A DNA stretch of 64,000 nt from Terriglobia bacterium. Lineage in GTDB: Bacteria > Acidobacteriota > Terriglobia > JAJPHL01. This document shows, in pieces, positions 34,171 through 43,219 of the stretch (positions are counted from its first letter, which is position 1; each line of letters opens with the position of its first letter). The translations under genes and the position numbers were made by a program. The DNA is taken from the NCBI GenBank assembly GCA_021325275.1, contig JAJPHL010000009.1, positions 62,001 through 126,000 on the forward strand. Direction: 5' to 3'. The notes beneath the pieces are model-generated. The model saw only the letters and a list, made by a program, of their open reading frames with translations. It made no database searches and was not told the DNA's origin.

Positions 34171-35391
34171 TCAAGCTGTCTCAGACTCTCCCGGCTGTCC
34201 CGGACTCTCCCTGACGGCGAGCACGACCACAGCGGCCATCAGCAGACAGGCAATGGAGTAACACACCAGGGCCGAGGAAAGACTGCCACAGACGTTCTCC
34301 AACCATACGATGGACAGGGGGCTGAGGAATTGGCCGAGAAAGGCCGCGCTCAGCCACGTGCCCGCCGCCTTGCCGCGGGCGGCGTCGGCAATGTCGGCCA
34401 ATGCCCAAGTGACGAGAGTCGGCTGCACCAAGCCACAGCCCAGATTGGTGATGACCGCCCCCACGATCACCGCTTGCCAGGAAGGCTGCAATCCAATGAC
34501 GGCAAAGCCGGCGCTCATCAATAACAGGCTAGTGGTCAGCTTCGAGAGGGGTTTGGCTGCCCACAGTCCGAATAGCAGCGCCCCCAGCGGATTGGCGAGA
34601 GAAGCGATGCTCTGCCAGAAGCCGATCATACGCGGCGATGGGATGCCACGCTCGTTGAGAAGAGAACCGGTCTGGATGACGGTGACCATAAAGGCGGAGA
34701 ACGAAAACACGGTAATCGCGGAAATCATGAGCAGTCGCGGCCAGTCCACGACAGCAGAGTTCATGAAAGCATCCTGCGCCGCCGCTGAACGGGCCGCCTC
34801 GCGTGGAGGTTCCCAGAGGAAGGTGACGACCAGTACGAAAATCACGAAGGCGAAGCCGTAGACGAGGAACACATTGTGCCAGTCGCTGTCACCCAATCCA
34901 CCGCCTAGCGCAATAGCAACGATGGCGACGAGCGGCGCGCTACCGGCTTGGAGTGCATACCAGCGGGCGCTGTCACTACTGCGAAAATAATGACCAATCA
35001 GTGCAGTGGCGCCCGTCATGATGGCCGCCTCTGCGAAACCAACAATGCCGCGGGAAATGACGATCGCGTAGAGCGAGTGCAGCCAGTAGGGAGCGATGCC
35101 GAGAAAGCCATAAAGCAGCGCCGCACAAACCAATAATCGGCGGTAGCCGGCGCGATCCGCCAGTATGCCGAAAGGCGCCGCGAGCAGGGCGACGAACAGC
35201 GCGGGCAAGGTCGCGACCAACGAAACCAGCACCTTCACGTGGGGGACCGAGCGGAATTGGTCGGTCATGCGTGGAAGAACAGGCCCGAGCAGCGCGCCCG
35301 ACGCAATGACCGCGAGCCATGCGGACGCCACCAGAGTCCAACCCTGTAGCGGGCCGGCGCTGCGCTGGGATGCGCGATCAGTGGACTCCAT
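34171..35391 (-). CDS. MFS transporter between the two elements
   Basis: 406 aa, twelve predicted helices. The motif-A-like segment is present (GILADRAGYRRLLVCAA) and the second half begins near residue 210. No close functional family is apparent by eye. The gene sits exactly between attachment candidates B and C, outside both putative elements, so it could be original chromosomal sequence or a third, shorter insertion. Confidence 0.85.
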   Translation of the reverse strand: MESTDRASQRSAGPLQGWTLVASAWLAVIASGALLGPVLPRMTDQFRSVPHVKVLVSLVATLPALFVALLAAPFGILADRAGYRRLLVCAALLYGFLGIAPYWLHSLYAIVISRGIVGFAEAAIMTGATALIGHYFRSSDSARWYALQAGSAPLVAIVAIALGGGLGDSDWHNVFLVYGFAFVIFVLVVTFLWEPPREAARSAAAQDAFMNSAVVDWPRLLMISAITVFSFSAFMVTVIQTGSLLNERGIPSPRMIGFWQSIASLANPLGALLFGLWAAKPLSKLTTSLLLMSAGFAVIGLQPSWQAVIVGAVITNLGCGLVQPTLVTWALADIADAARGKAAGTWLSAAFLGQFLSPLSIVWLENVCGSLSSALVCYSIACLLMAAVVVLAVRESPGQPGESETA

Positions 35392-35517
35392 GGCGTTTCC
35401 TCTCCTTTGTCACCATGAACTGGGCGTTGTGCTATGGCTCTTCTTCGTAGCCTCGCAATCTTACACTGTCCGCGAGATTAAAGAGCGCCAGCAACGGCAC
35501 CAGCGCGCGCTGAACTA

Positions 35518-35541
35518 CGAATCCCACCCTCTCCGCCAGTT
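35518..35541 (+). repeat. Attachment-site candidate C (tRNA-Ser 3' end)
   Basis: CGAATCCCACCCTCTCCGCC followed by AGTT, identical over 24 bases to the corresponding part of site A, including the AGTT flank. There is no tRNA 5' half. It is the left end of the Argonaute-bearing segment. Confidence 0.7.
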
Positions 35542-35569
35542 TTGATATTGTTTTAGAGGAGCAGCGAGC

Positions 35570-35770
35570 ATGCCCACCCTGAAGACTCCGCGCAGTACGC
35601 CAGCCAGTCAGAAGAAGCGCCTACTCTCGTCGCCTGCTGGACGCCGCAATGGCAAGGCTAAAACTTCCACGGCCAAGACCTTGCTGAAGCACGCCGGGAG
35701 TTGGATTGGCGGCGACATGGAAGCACGCTTGGCGGAAGCGTATGCCTGGCGGAGCCGAGCGACTTTCTAG
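35570..35770 (+). CDS. Small antitoxin-like protein
   Basis: 66 aa; ATG with AGAGGAG upstream, 28 bases after attachment site C. The first 35 residues are basic and probably disordered. The C-terminal part (TAKTLLKHAGSWIGGDMEARL, 21 residues from about 33, ending AYAWRSRATF) resembles the C-terminal toxin-wrapping segment seen in small antitoxin-like proteins. No toxin gene follows. Its place just inside the element boundary fits a stability or addiction relic, but this is inference. Confidence 0.5.
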   Translation: MPTLKTPRSTPASQKKRLLSSPAGRRNGKAKTSTAKTLLKHAGSWIGGDMEARLAEAYAWRSRATF

Positions 35771-35896
35771 CTGTGTATCTGGCTCCAGTAAACTGCTCGA
35801 CGGCCATCTTGCGGAGGCATACCCACGCTGCAATGAACCCCGGACTGCCTTTTGTCGTAAAGTAGCTTTAGCGATTCCGCGATGAAAGGGCGGTTT

Positions 35897-38434
35897 ATGG
35901 AAAGGGCTAGCGTAGGCAGTGCCAACGCAATTTCCCTTCTAACGACGCTGTTACGTGGAGATGATGACCGGTGGCCCCTGCTTTTGCTTGGTGCCGGCGC
36001 GTCCTTTCGCTCGGGAGTTCCCACGGCAGCCGATGCCGTGAAGCAAATCGCACGAATCGTCTATTCGGAACGGAAGCTGCTCGGTGCGAGACCACCCGAA
36101 CGAGTGAAACCGACCGAATGGGAGTCCTGGTTGCGCGATTACAAGTGGTTCATCGCAGACCCGCAGCGTCTCGCAGAGAACTTTCCAGGTGTGGTCGAGA
36201 ATCTTCTTGTTCCTGCCGAGTTTCGGAAGCGGATTCTCCTCGACATCATGAACCCTGTGAACGGCATTTCCTCTGGGTATGGCGTCATCGCCGATTTTGT
36301 GATGCGCGGTCTAATTCGCACTATTCTGACGACCAACTTCGACTCCTGCTTGCCGGACGCGTTGAGAACCCGTCAGCCCCACATCAAGCATATCGGTGAG
36401 GTCAATCGCGGCCCCGGGGACTTTGACGAGTTCGACGTCTTTAGCAAGTGCCAGATCGTCTGGTTACACGGAAAAGCTGAGCAATACTCAGACAAGAACG
36501 CGGCCGGAGAGGTCAACGTACTTGACGAAGGGCTCTTGCAATTGATTCGCCCCCTTCTGAGATCCTCTCCTATCATCGTCATGGGATATAGAGGTGCCGA
36601 GCCCTCGGTAATGGACGGATTGTTCGGGCAGAGTGATTCCGGGAGGCTCGACTTCCGAAACGGAGTTTACTGGTGTATTCGACCCGGCAAATCGATCCAT
36701 CCCCGCGTGGAGGCTCTGGCCGAGCGGCTCGGCTCTAATTTCACGTTCGTGGAGATAGATGGGTTCGATGAAGCTCTCCAGCAGGTGTCCAGGGGCCTCG
36801 CAGGGAGGGATCGTTTTTCTGGCAATCAAATCAACTCCGGTTCTCTGACCAATGCGCCCTTCGATGAGCGCCTTGCGCCCTCGTGTTCGCTAGACGATCT
36901 CGACCTCGACTTAGCGCTTTCAACCCTGACGGTGTATTGCGACAAATTAGGCCGAGCTCCCCTGACGCGAGAGGCGCTACTACCCCTTATGCGCGAGCAG
37001 GGGCTCCTAGTGCGGACGGAATCTGGAATGGATGGCGTAACCAACGGAGCTATTTTGCTTTTCGGCAGGGCCACGCAATCCATCATTCCTCAGGCGGTTG
37101 TCTCAGTAACCGAAGCTGGCAAGAAAAGGGAAGTTTACGACGGCAACCTAATCAGCCAACATCGGCGACTACTGGAGAAGATCGAATCTGAGGATGTGAA
37201 CCCGACTCTGAAACTGAAGAAGCGGAGGTCGCACGACGACCAACTCGCCTACCCTCCTCGGGTCCTAGTCGAACTTCTGGTCAACCTTCTCGTACATCGG
37301 GATTATGAAACCGAACAGGCGGCCACTATCGACATAAGCGCTGGAGACTGCATTACCTTTAGCAATCCTGGAGAATTGACGCCGACGATGAGGAAGCTTG
37401 TGACCGTGGAGGAGAATGGCCGAATCATCCTTTCGGCTCCGGCTACAGATTCTCGTAATGTTTCGCTCTGTGACATTTTCTTTGGTATCAAAGCCATGGA
37501 ACGGGCTGGAACCGGGCTAGCAGACGTTTCGAAACTCATGACTGCATCTAGCGGGTCATCCGAGTTCTTCAGCAACCCCAAAGAGGGAATCTTCACCGCT
37601 GTGGTAAGGCAGCCAGCTTCCTCTGCGGGCTCACGCCTAGTCGCCCGTTCAGGCCGACCAACAGGGATCTACATTCTGAATGTCCTGCCATTCAGCGCGC
37701 TGCCGAGCGAGATCTCCGTCGTCAGACTGAAGATGCGGTTGAAATACCGGCCCAAGAATGTGAGCCTCGATGACTGTGGAACCTTCGTTGAGCGGAGCTC
37801 TGACGAAAAGGTGGAGCTCTGGAGCTTTGCGCCTCTCTCTCTACTTCTACGCTTGCTGTCACCGATCGTGGACGTCGAACGAAGCACGGTAGTTCGGCGC
37901 CTTGAGATCGAGCAGGACGAGAACGATAGGCGTGTTCTCTCATGGCTTTTGCGAAAGGTTTTTGAAGCGTATGTCAGTGATTTCGAAGAGGAAGGGCTTC
38001 GGCTAGAAGGTGGCAAGAGCCATCGCGCTTATTTTGTGGGTCAAGACGGTCAAAATCGCCTTGTTGTGTGGGACAGTCCGCAAAAGCGCGGCAATAACCG
38101 GGAGGTGGTGAAGCGGCGCGGCGAGGACCATCCTTGGTTTGAAAATGAAGGTTTTGGATACGAAGTCGTATACATGACTGGCAAATGGGGCATTCGGATC
38201 AAGCCGTTTTACATGTTTACGGGACACGATGCTCAGACCCCATTGCCTGCATTCGCACGGGCCGCTAAGGCGACAAGGCGCATAAAGTGGGACAAGAACA
38301 AAAACGTTGAGACCGACCTAGCGTTCTGGTCCGTGTTGCTTGGAAAAGGCGGACCTACGCTGAACCTCGGAGATGCTCATGCAAACGACCTGCTCGTCGA
38401 CGCGGCCTTTCTAACCCTGGAGGTACCAGAATAA
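35897..38434 (+). CDS. SIR2 - GHKL-type ATPase (AlbA_2-associated) - APAZ protein of a short Argonaute system
   Basis: 845 aa. ATG 35897 has AAAGGG upstream; an in-frame ATG at 35882 is possible. Residues about 25-300 are a SIR2 NADase fold: LLGAGAS (32-37), LTTNFD (144-149), WLHGK with the catalytic His (189-193), and VMGYRG. Residues about 330-575 match the ATP-binding module found with Schlafen AlbA_2 domains (HATPase_c_4): ELLVNLLVHRDY, SNPGEL and ERAGTGLADV. Residues about 590-845 are an APAZ domain (VRLKMRLKY, LLRKVFEAYV, YMTGKWGIRIKPFYMFT, FWSVLL). APAZ-SIR2 proteins pair with short Argonautes and deplete NAD+ on infection. The next gene starts at the base after this stop. Confidence 0.8.
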   Translation: MERASVGSANAISLLTTLLRGDDDRWPLLLLGAGASFRSGVPTAADAVKQIARIVYSERKLLGARPPERVKPTEWESWLRDYKWFIADPQRLAENFPGVVENLLVPAEFRKRILLDIMNPVNGISSGYGVIADFVMRGLIRTILTTNFDSCLPDALRTRQPHIKHIGEVNRGPGDFDEFDVFSKCQIVWLHGKAEQYSDKNAAGEVNVLDEGLLQLIRPLLRSSPIIVMGYRGAEPSVMDGLFGQSDSGRLDFRNGVYWCIRPGKSIHPRVEALAERLGSNFTFVEIDGFDEALQQVSRGLAGRDRFSGNQINSGSLTNAPFDERLAPSCSLDDLDLDLALSTLTVYCDKLGRAPLTREALLPLMREQGLLVRTESGMDGVTNGAILLFGRATQSIIPQAVVSVTEAGKKREVYDGNLISQHRRLLEKIESEDVNPTLKLKKRRSHDDQLAYPPRVLVELLVNLLVHRDYETEQAATIDISAGDCITFSNPGELTPTMRKLVTVEENGRIILSAPATDSRNVSLCDIFFGIKAMERAGTGLADVSKLMTASSGSSEFFSNPKEGIFTAVVRQPASSAGSRLVARSGRPTGIYILNVLPFSALPSEISVVRLKMRLKYRPKNVSLDDCGTFVERSSDEKVELWSFAPLSLLLRLLSPIVDVERSTVVRRLEIEQDENDRRVLSWLLRKVFEAYVSDFEEEGLRLEGGKSHRAYFVGQDGQNRLVVWDSPQKRGNNREVVKRRGEDHPWFENEGFGYEVVYMTGKWGIRIKPFYMFTGHDAQTPLPAFARAAKATRRIKWDKNKNVETDLAFWSVLLGKGGPTLNLGDAHANDLLVDAAFLTLEVPE

Positions 38435-39937
38435 GTGAATCTCACGATCCAGCTTGAGGTGCTGCCAGAGCCACAGTTGGTATTTGCCTCCGGACAGTTG
38501 GGGGTTGACCCACGAGTAATGATGGCACGTTACGGAGCCGCAGATAAGTCTCCAGGCAAGGATATTCGCCTGGCAATCGTCGGAGCAACGTCGGAAGTCC
38601 AACTAGCGAGGCAATGGCTAGTTCATTTGAACCTGATGTCAGCGGCTCACGAGAAAAACAGCAGGCGATATCGGGACTGGCCCGGGGGACAGCACGCCTT
38701 CGGCGTTGCGTTCACGGTCGATGATCGGTTTGTCCGTATCGTTGATCAAAATCGCTTGGAGATGGCCTTGCAAAACCCAGCTCAGGTATCGCGCTTTGAG
38801 GAGCTTCTCGATCTTTTTGACAGTCGAATTCAGAGCCTCTTCGGCGATGTACGGCCAGATTGCATCCTTGTTTGCCTTCCAGACGAACTCGCCGACCTGA
38901 GAATAAGCAACCCGAAGCTGTCCGAAGTTGAGCGGGCGGCTTTGGAGCGATTGCAAGACGAGGAGGAGAGCCAGCAACTCTCGCTATTTCAGCCCAGCCC
39001 AGAAGAACTGGCGGCAGCAGAGGAATTGCGAACTCAAGCCGAAGACTTGTTATTTCGGACCTTCTACCGGGCTTTGAAGGCGAGAGTAATCAGTCAGCCG
39101 AATGCAGTGCCGATTCAGGTCATGCGTCGTGACACTTTCCTGCGACCGACCGGAGAGGGCCACAGTAATGCGACACGTGCATGGAATGTCGCAACCTCGA
39201 TTTTCTATAAGGCAGGCCGGGAGCCTTGGAGGCCGTCGGGACTTCCCAAGAACACGTGTTTCATTGGAATTTCGTTTCATCACTTGAAACGCAGAGAAGG
39301 TGATGTCGTATATGCGAGTGTGGCTCAGGCCTTCTCAAACGAGATCGAGCCTTTTGCCCTCAAGGGAGCGACGATCCCGCGAGACCAGAGGCGAGAGCGA
39401 CAACCTTACCTCGATCAAACACAGGCAGCCAATCTGATTGGAGACGTTGTGGACAAGTATGAAGCGCTGTCCGGAATGACTCCCACGAGGATCGTCGTTC
39501 ATAAGACGAGCATGTACCAGCCAGAAGAGGAAATGGGCTTCAGGTCGATCGCCCATACTAGGGTTCCGGTATGTGACCTCATTTGGATTCGGAGTACGGC
39601 GCTTCGATTGGTTCGAAAGGGGATGCAGGAACCTTGGCGCGGCACGCTCTGCTTGATAGGAGAGGAGTCGTTCTTGTTCACCATGGGTTACGTCTCATGG
39701 TGGAACGAATACCCTGGGCCGTATATTCCGGCCCCCGTACAGATCGGGTCATGCGGACAAACGGATCTGCGACAGCGGGCCCTTGAAATTTTGGCGCTGA
39801 CGAAGATGAACTGGAATTCCAGCGAAGGCATCGGTCGTTATCCAATCACCTTGTCTTTTGCAAAAAAGGTTGGGATGTTAATGGCCGAGCTCCCAGAAGA
39901 TCAGATCCCGAATCCGTCATACCGATTCTATATGTAA
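38435..39937 (+). CDS. Short prokaryotic Argonaute (MID-PIWI), catalytically inactive
   Basis: 500 aa, lacking the N and PAZ domains. GTG start directly after the preceding stop, with GGAGG 11 bases upstream. The MID domain is about 30-200, including PDCILVCLPDELADL (141-155) and a charged helical insert. The PIWI domain is about 203-500, with the short-pAgo signature ATSIFYKAGREPWRP (253-267) and FIGISFHH (276-283). The catalytic Asp expected at the first position is Ser280, and the RDG-like segment reads HKT (356-358), so slicing is not expected. The C-terminus (RYPITLSFAKKVGML, then YRFYM) is typical. It would bind a guide and, with APAZ, sense target nucleic acid. Confidence 0.85.
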   Translation: MNLTIQLEVLPEPQLVFASGQLGVDPRVMMARYGAADKSPGKDIRLAIVGATSEVQLARQWLVHLNLMSAAHEKNSRRYRDWPGGQHAFGVAFTVDDRFVRIVDQNRLEMALQNPAQVSRFEELLDLFDSRIQSLFGDVRPDCILVCLPDELADLRISNPKLSEVERAALERLQDEEESQQLSLFQPSPEELAAAEELRTQAEDLLFRTFYRALKARVISQPNAVPIQVMRRDTFLRPTGEGHSNATRAWNVATSIFYKAGREPWRPSGLPKNTCFIGISFHHLKRREGDVVYASVAQAFSNEIEPFALKGATIPRDQRRERQPYLDQTQAANLIGDVVDKYEALSGMTPTRIVVHKTSMYQPEEEMGFRSIAHTRVPVCDLIWIRSTALRLVRKGMQEPWRGTLCLIGEESFLFTMGYVSWWNEYPGPYIPAPVQIGSCGQTDLRQRALEILALTKMNWNSSEGIGRYPITLSFAKKVGMLMAELPEDQIPNPSYRFYM

Positions 39938-39963
39938 GTATTAACGCTCCGACGGAGGTTGCT

Positions 39964-41409
39964 ATGCAACGGCTGGACCTAGGTAACGCGCCAGAGGGCT
40001 TTCTCTCGTTCGCATGGCATAATCTCTCGCCGGGGGACAGGGCGACGATCATGGCTGAAGCGCCGCGAACTGTTTGGCTCTTCGGGGCTGGCGCGTCGCA
40101 TCACTATAACCTGAATGCTAGGGGAGTTCGCATCCCGCTCGCGAATGGGTTTTTTACGGCATTCCACCAGCTACCGACCTCAAGCGGATTCAACGCTCAC
40201 GTTGGACCGCTCATCTCCTACTTGAAAAGCTCCAGAAATGTCGATGCCGGTGACGTGCCCAAATGGAGCGAGAATATCGAGGACTTCATGACGTCGATTG
40301 AAGACGAACTGGAGAAACTCCGGACCCAACTCCAAGAAGGGCGGCTGTCCGAAGACTCGTATATGCAAGCTCTCTCCGCTGTCGGCGCCTTTAACAACAT
40401 GACATTTATCATGGCGAGTGTCATCAATGAGGCACAGAACGGCCCTTCAGACTCTCTGTATAGGGATCTCCTCGATTTTTGTGGGCCGAATGACACCTTC
40501 ATAACATTCAATTGGGACACCTTGATGGATCGTGCCTTGGCTGACACCGGAGGCTGGTCGCCAAACGATGGTTACGGCCTGTCTTTCGCATCGGTCTTAG
40601 ATAGTGACTGGAAGCCGACGGCGGAAAGGGCGGCTGCGTTTAAAACGAATTGGAAGCTCCTGAAGTTGCACGGTTCGACAAATTGGCTAGTCCCTTGGAC
40701 AAACGTCCGTCTAGACACGCTTGACTACCACTGTGCGGTCAATGGACCCGAGAAGATCTTCCTCTATTGGCAGTCAACTTTGCCGTATCAAACCTTCAGG
40801 AACCGTTGGAGAGGCGGGTATGTTCCAACCTCCTATGGGTACTATCCCGCGAACATCCCGAGCGCGTTCTTTGGAGAAGGACAGCTCGCTCCCGAGGCGG
40901 GTCATGCATTCCTCAGCTTTTCTCCGATCCAGATTTTCTCGCCATTCAAGGAAATACAGGGGGAGGGGATTCCGTCGTCACCACTGCTGATTACCCCCGT
41001 GCGTCAGAAGAAATACGATTCTTATCAGGAGAGTATCGAGAGCCTTTGGAAGCAGGCGGGAACCTCAATCAAGGACGCGCAGAGGCTTGTTATCGTTGGC
41101 TATTCATTTCCGGCGACCGATACGAGGACGCTGGAACTCGTCGGCAGCGCTGCTGAGTCCGGGCAGTCACTGAAGTCAATCGAAATCGTCTGCCCCGACG
41201 CCAACGAGATCGCATCGCGGCTGACAACACGGTTTGCGGGCAGCGGCAAGAGAATCATCGTACATGCGAAGAAGTTCGAAGATTACATTGGCAGTATGTA
41301 CGCTGTGGCACCCTACTTGATGCGGCTGGCTGCTGATGGCAGCGGAGACGTGAAAGATTGGCTTGAGCGCATCTTTCAACTAAATCAGTTGGCCCGCGAG
41401 GAACCGTAA
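39964..41409 (+). CDS. Second, stand-alone SIR2-family protein
   Basis: 481 aa; ATG with GGAGG six bases upstream, 26 bases after the Argonaute stop, so co-transcribed. SIR2 landmarks: WLFGAGASHHY (38-48), FITFNWD (179-185), LKLHGSTNW with the catalytic His236, and IVGYSFPATD (377-386). A helical insert (about 95-160) and a long loop (about 250-340) separate them. There is no APAZ or other known partner domain. Stand-alone SIR2 proteins of this size act as NADases in other defence systems. Its presence beside an APAZ-linked SIR2 is unusual; it may be a second effector or an independent module. Confidence 0.8.
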   Translation: MQRLDLGNAPEGFLSFAWHNLSPGDRATIMAEAPRTVWLFGAGASHHYNLNARGVRIPLANGFFTAFHQLPTSSGFNAHVGPLISYLKSSRNVDAGDVPKWSENIEDFMTSIEDELEKLRTQLQEGRLSEDSYMQALSAVGAFNNMTFIMASVINEAQNGPSDSLYRDLLDFCGPNDTFITFNWDTLMDRALADTGGWSPNDGYGLSFASVLDSDWKPTAERAAAFKTNWKLLKLHGSTNWLVPWTNVRLDTLDYHCAVNGPEKIFLYWQSTLPYQTFRNRWRGGYVPTSYGYYPANIPSAFFGEGQLAPEAGHAFLSFSPIQIFSPFKEIQGEGIPSSPLLITPVRQKKYDSYQESIESLWKQAGTSIKDAQRLVIVGYSFPATDTRTLELVGSAAESGQSLKSIEIVCPDANEIASRLTTRFAGSGKRIIVHAKKFEDYIGSMYAVAPYLMRLAADGSGDVKDWLERIFQLNQLAREEP

Positions 41410-41473
41410 ATGTGGGAGCTCGGGGAGGGCCCGGACCTGCATTGCCATTTTGCTGACGCTCATCTTCTGGCAT

Positions 41474-41485
41474 CCTCTCCGCCAG
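41474..41485 (+). repeat. Partial attachment-site-like sequence E
   Basis: CCTCTCCGCCAG, 12 bases identical to the end of sites A and C, preceded by CAT. It lies in the 126-bp gap between the second SIR2 gene and the metzincin gene. A match this short can occur by chance. Confidence 0.3.
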
Positions 41486-41535
41486 CGCAGCTTGACTCCA
41501 TTCCTTTTCATCGGAGCGCGCGCCATAATCGACCA

Positions 41536-43164
41536 ATGAGGCCATCCGTGCTTGCCGTCGTCGCGTTGTTTGTATCTCTCGCGACCAGCGCCATCCAGGC
41601 GAAATGCGCCTCTCGATTCGGCGTCGCCGCCCAGGCTAACGATCCCGCATACATCGAGCGCGGTCATCGCACGGAAGCACATCAGAAAATTCTTCGGGAT
41701 CGCGCTGAGCGGTTTTATCAGGAGCTATCGCGGGCGCTTCGCCGCAACGCGCCCGACCTTCGGCGCGATCTCGAGCCGCCTCCGCCCGCGGCGCATGGAT
41801 ACCAAATTCTTCCCAAGATTTCGAAGGACGCTCCGGCCCCGAGCTCGGGCGGGCCAGCAAAGATCGTTCGCTTCAGTTGGAACCTGACGGATACACGTAT
41901 TGAGCAGCAACTCGGCGCTCTGCAGGGGCTGGAAACGGACCTGCTGTCTTTTTCGAAGCAGGCCGGACGGGTGGGCCGGGACGCCAAGCGCGATGCTTGC
42001 GCCAAGTTCGTCACCGGATATCGTCAGCTTCGAACGGCGGTCAAATCGATCGACGGGAATATCCAATACAACTGGCTCTGGCAAAAGCAAGTTGCCGAGC
42101 AGCGGCCGACATTCGACTATCTCCAGAAACTGCAGGATCAAATGCAGGACCGGTCTGTCATCGACAGCGTACTTCTGTCGCAGAGCGATGCCGAACTGCG
42201 AGCCGACGCTGCCAAGTTGAGCATCGATGTAACCCAGGATGTGCCTTCCATCCGGCGCGCGCTCAATGCGCGACGATTGGCCGACAATCAAGCGGTCACC
42301 GCCTTTCAGGACCGCGGCGCGGCGTCCGACATCGTCGACATCGAACGTCTCGCACCAGGAAAGTGGATCGTACGAGTGAAGGTCTACACCGACATCGAGG
42401 ACGCGGCATTCGTTGCCACAGTCAAAAACGGCATAGAAGGCTGGTGGCACGTCCGCAACAGCGAGCTCGGCGACGAGTTTCACTTGGAACTGAGCGTCCA
42501 AACTCTCTCGTCGCGGCGTCTCTATTGCCAACCTCCGGATGGCGGAAGACCGTTGAAGCGCGCCTGCGCGCCGCCTTCTCGCGGGCAGCCAATCGACCTG
42601 AACGCGCACGTCGCCCGTTTCCCTGCGGACGGCGCCATACTCACGACTGGCGCGACCACGCTGCAAGTCGTCGGCGCGCGTGCCCTGGTGTTGGGACCTG
42701 GCGACACGGCCCCGCGAGTGCTGGCCCACGAGTTCGGGCATATCCTCGGGCTGCCCGACACCTACATCCGCGGCTATCACGACTTGGGTACGGACGGTTT
42801 CGAGATCACCGAACTGGCCGACCTCACCGACATCATGGGAGCGCCGGGTGCTGGTCCTGTGTTGCCGCGTCACTTTCAGCGGCTGATCGCGGCGCGTGCC
42901 AAGTCGCTGCTCGACCAGTCTTTCCAACTGTGCAATCAGCAGCGCTACAGCGCGGCTATCGACGCAGCCCGGCATGCCTTGGCGCTGCAAGCGGACTATG
43001 CGGAGGCCTACAACAATATTGGTTTCGCTTACGCGAGTCTTGGACTTTGGGAGCCCGCGATTGCAGCAATGGAAGAAGCCTTGCGTCTTCAACCTAATTT
43101 TCAGTTGGCGAAGAACAATTTGGCGTGGTTCAAGGAACGCATGCAAAGTGAAATCCACCCTTGA
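41536..43164 (+). CDS. Secreted metzincin-type zinc protease with C-terminal TPR
   Basis: 542 aa. The ATG at 41536 begins a signal peptide ending about residue 20 (SAIQA); the frame from 41410 would mask it. HEFGHILGLPD (residues 398-408) is the metzincin zinc motif HExxHxxGxxD/H, and TDIMGAP, about 35 residues later, supplies the Met-turn. Residues about 455-535 are two TPR units (AIDAARHALALQADYAEAYN, AIAAMEEALRLQPNF). The N-terminal 300 residues are helical and charged and may be a propeptide or targeting domain. A promoter and the Hcp gene follow. Its placement inside the attachment sites suggests a secreted effector. Confidence 0.75.
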   Translation: MRPSVLAVVALFVSLATSAIQAKCASRFGVAAQANDPAYIERGHRTEAHQKILRDRAERFYQELSRALRRNAPDLRRDLEPPPPAAHGYQILPKISKDAPAPSSGGPAKIVRFSWNLTDTRIEQQLGALQGLETDLLSFSKQAGRVGRDAKRDACAKFVTGYRQLRTAVKSIDGNIQYNWLWQKQVAEQRPTFDYLQKLQDQMQDRSVIDSVLLSQSDAELRADAAKLSIDVTQDVPSIRRALNARRLADNQAVTAFQDRGAASDIVDIERLAPGKWIVRVKVYTDIEDAAFVATVKNGIEGWWHVRNSELGDEFHLELSVQTLSSRRLYCQPPDGGRPLKRACAPPSRGQPIDLNAHVARFPADGAILTTGATTLQVVGARALVLGPGDTAPRVLAHEFGHILGLPDTYIRGYHDLGTDGFEITELADLTDIMGAPGAGPVLPRHFQRLIAARAKSLLDQSFQLCNQQRYSAAIDAARHALALQADYAEAYNNIGFAYASLGLWEPAIAAMEEALRLQPNFQLAKNNLAWFKERMQSEIHP

Positions 43165-43193
43165 CGGTTTTGCTTCGAACGGCATGTTATACT
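43161..43193 (+). promoter_or_regulatory. Extended -10 promoter of the Hcp gene
   Basis: TG-T-TATACT (43185-43193) is an extended -10 element, with TTGACG at 43161-43166 (spacing 21, too long to count on). The Hcp start codon follows 26 bases later with an AGAGGA ribosome site. Confidence 0.45.
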
Positions 43194-43219
43194 CCCGTCG
43201 TTTGTAGAGAGGAACGGAC

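Noticed and set aside
33965-34174. Minus-strand frames through the arm and site B
   Set aside because: Similar peptides appear in arm copy 2, but one frame has a stop there and substitutions show no codon periodicity, so a DNA element is more likely.
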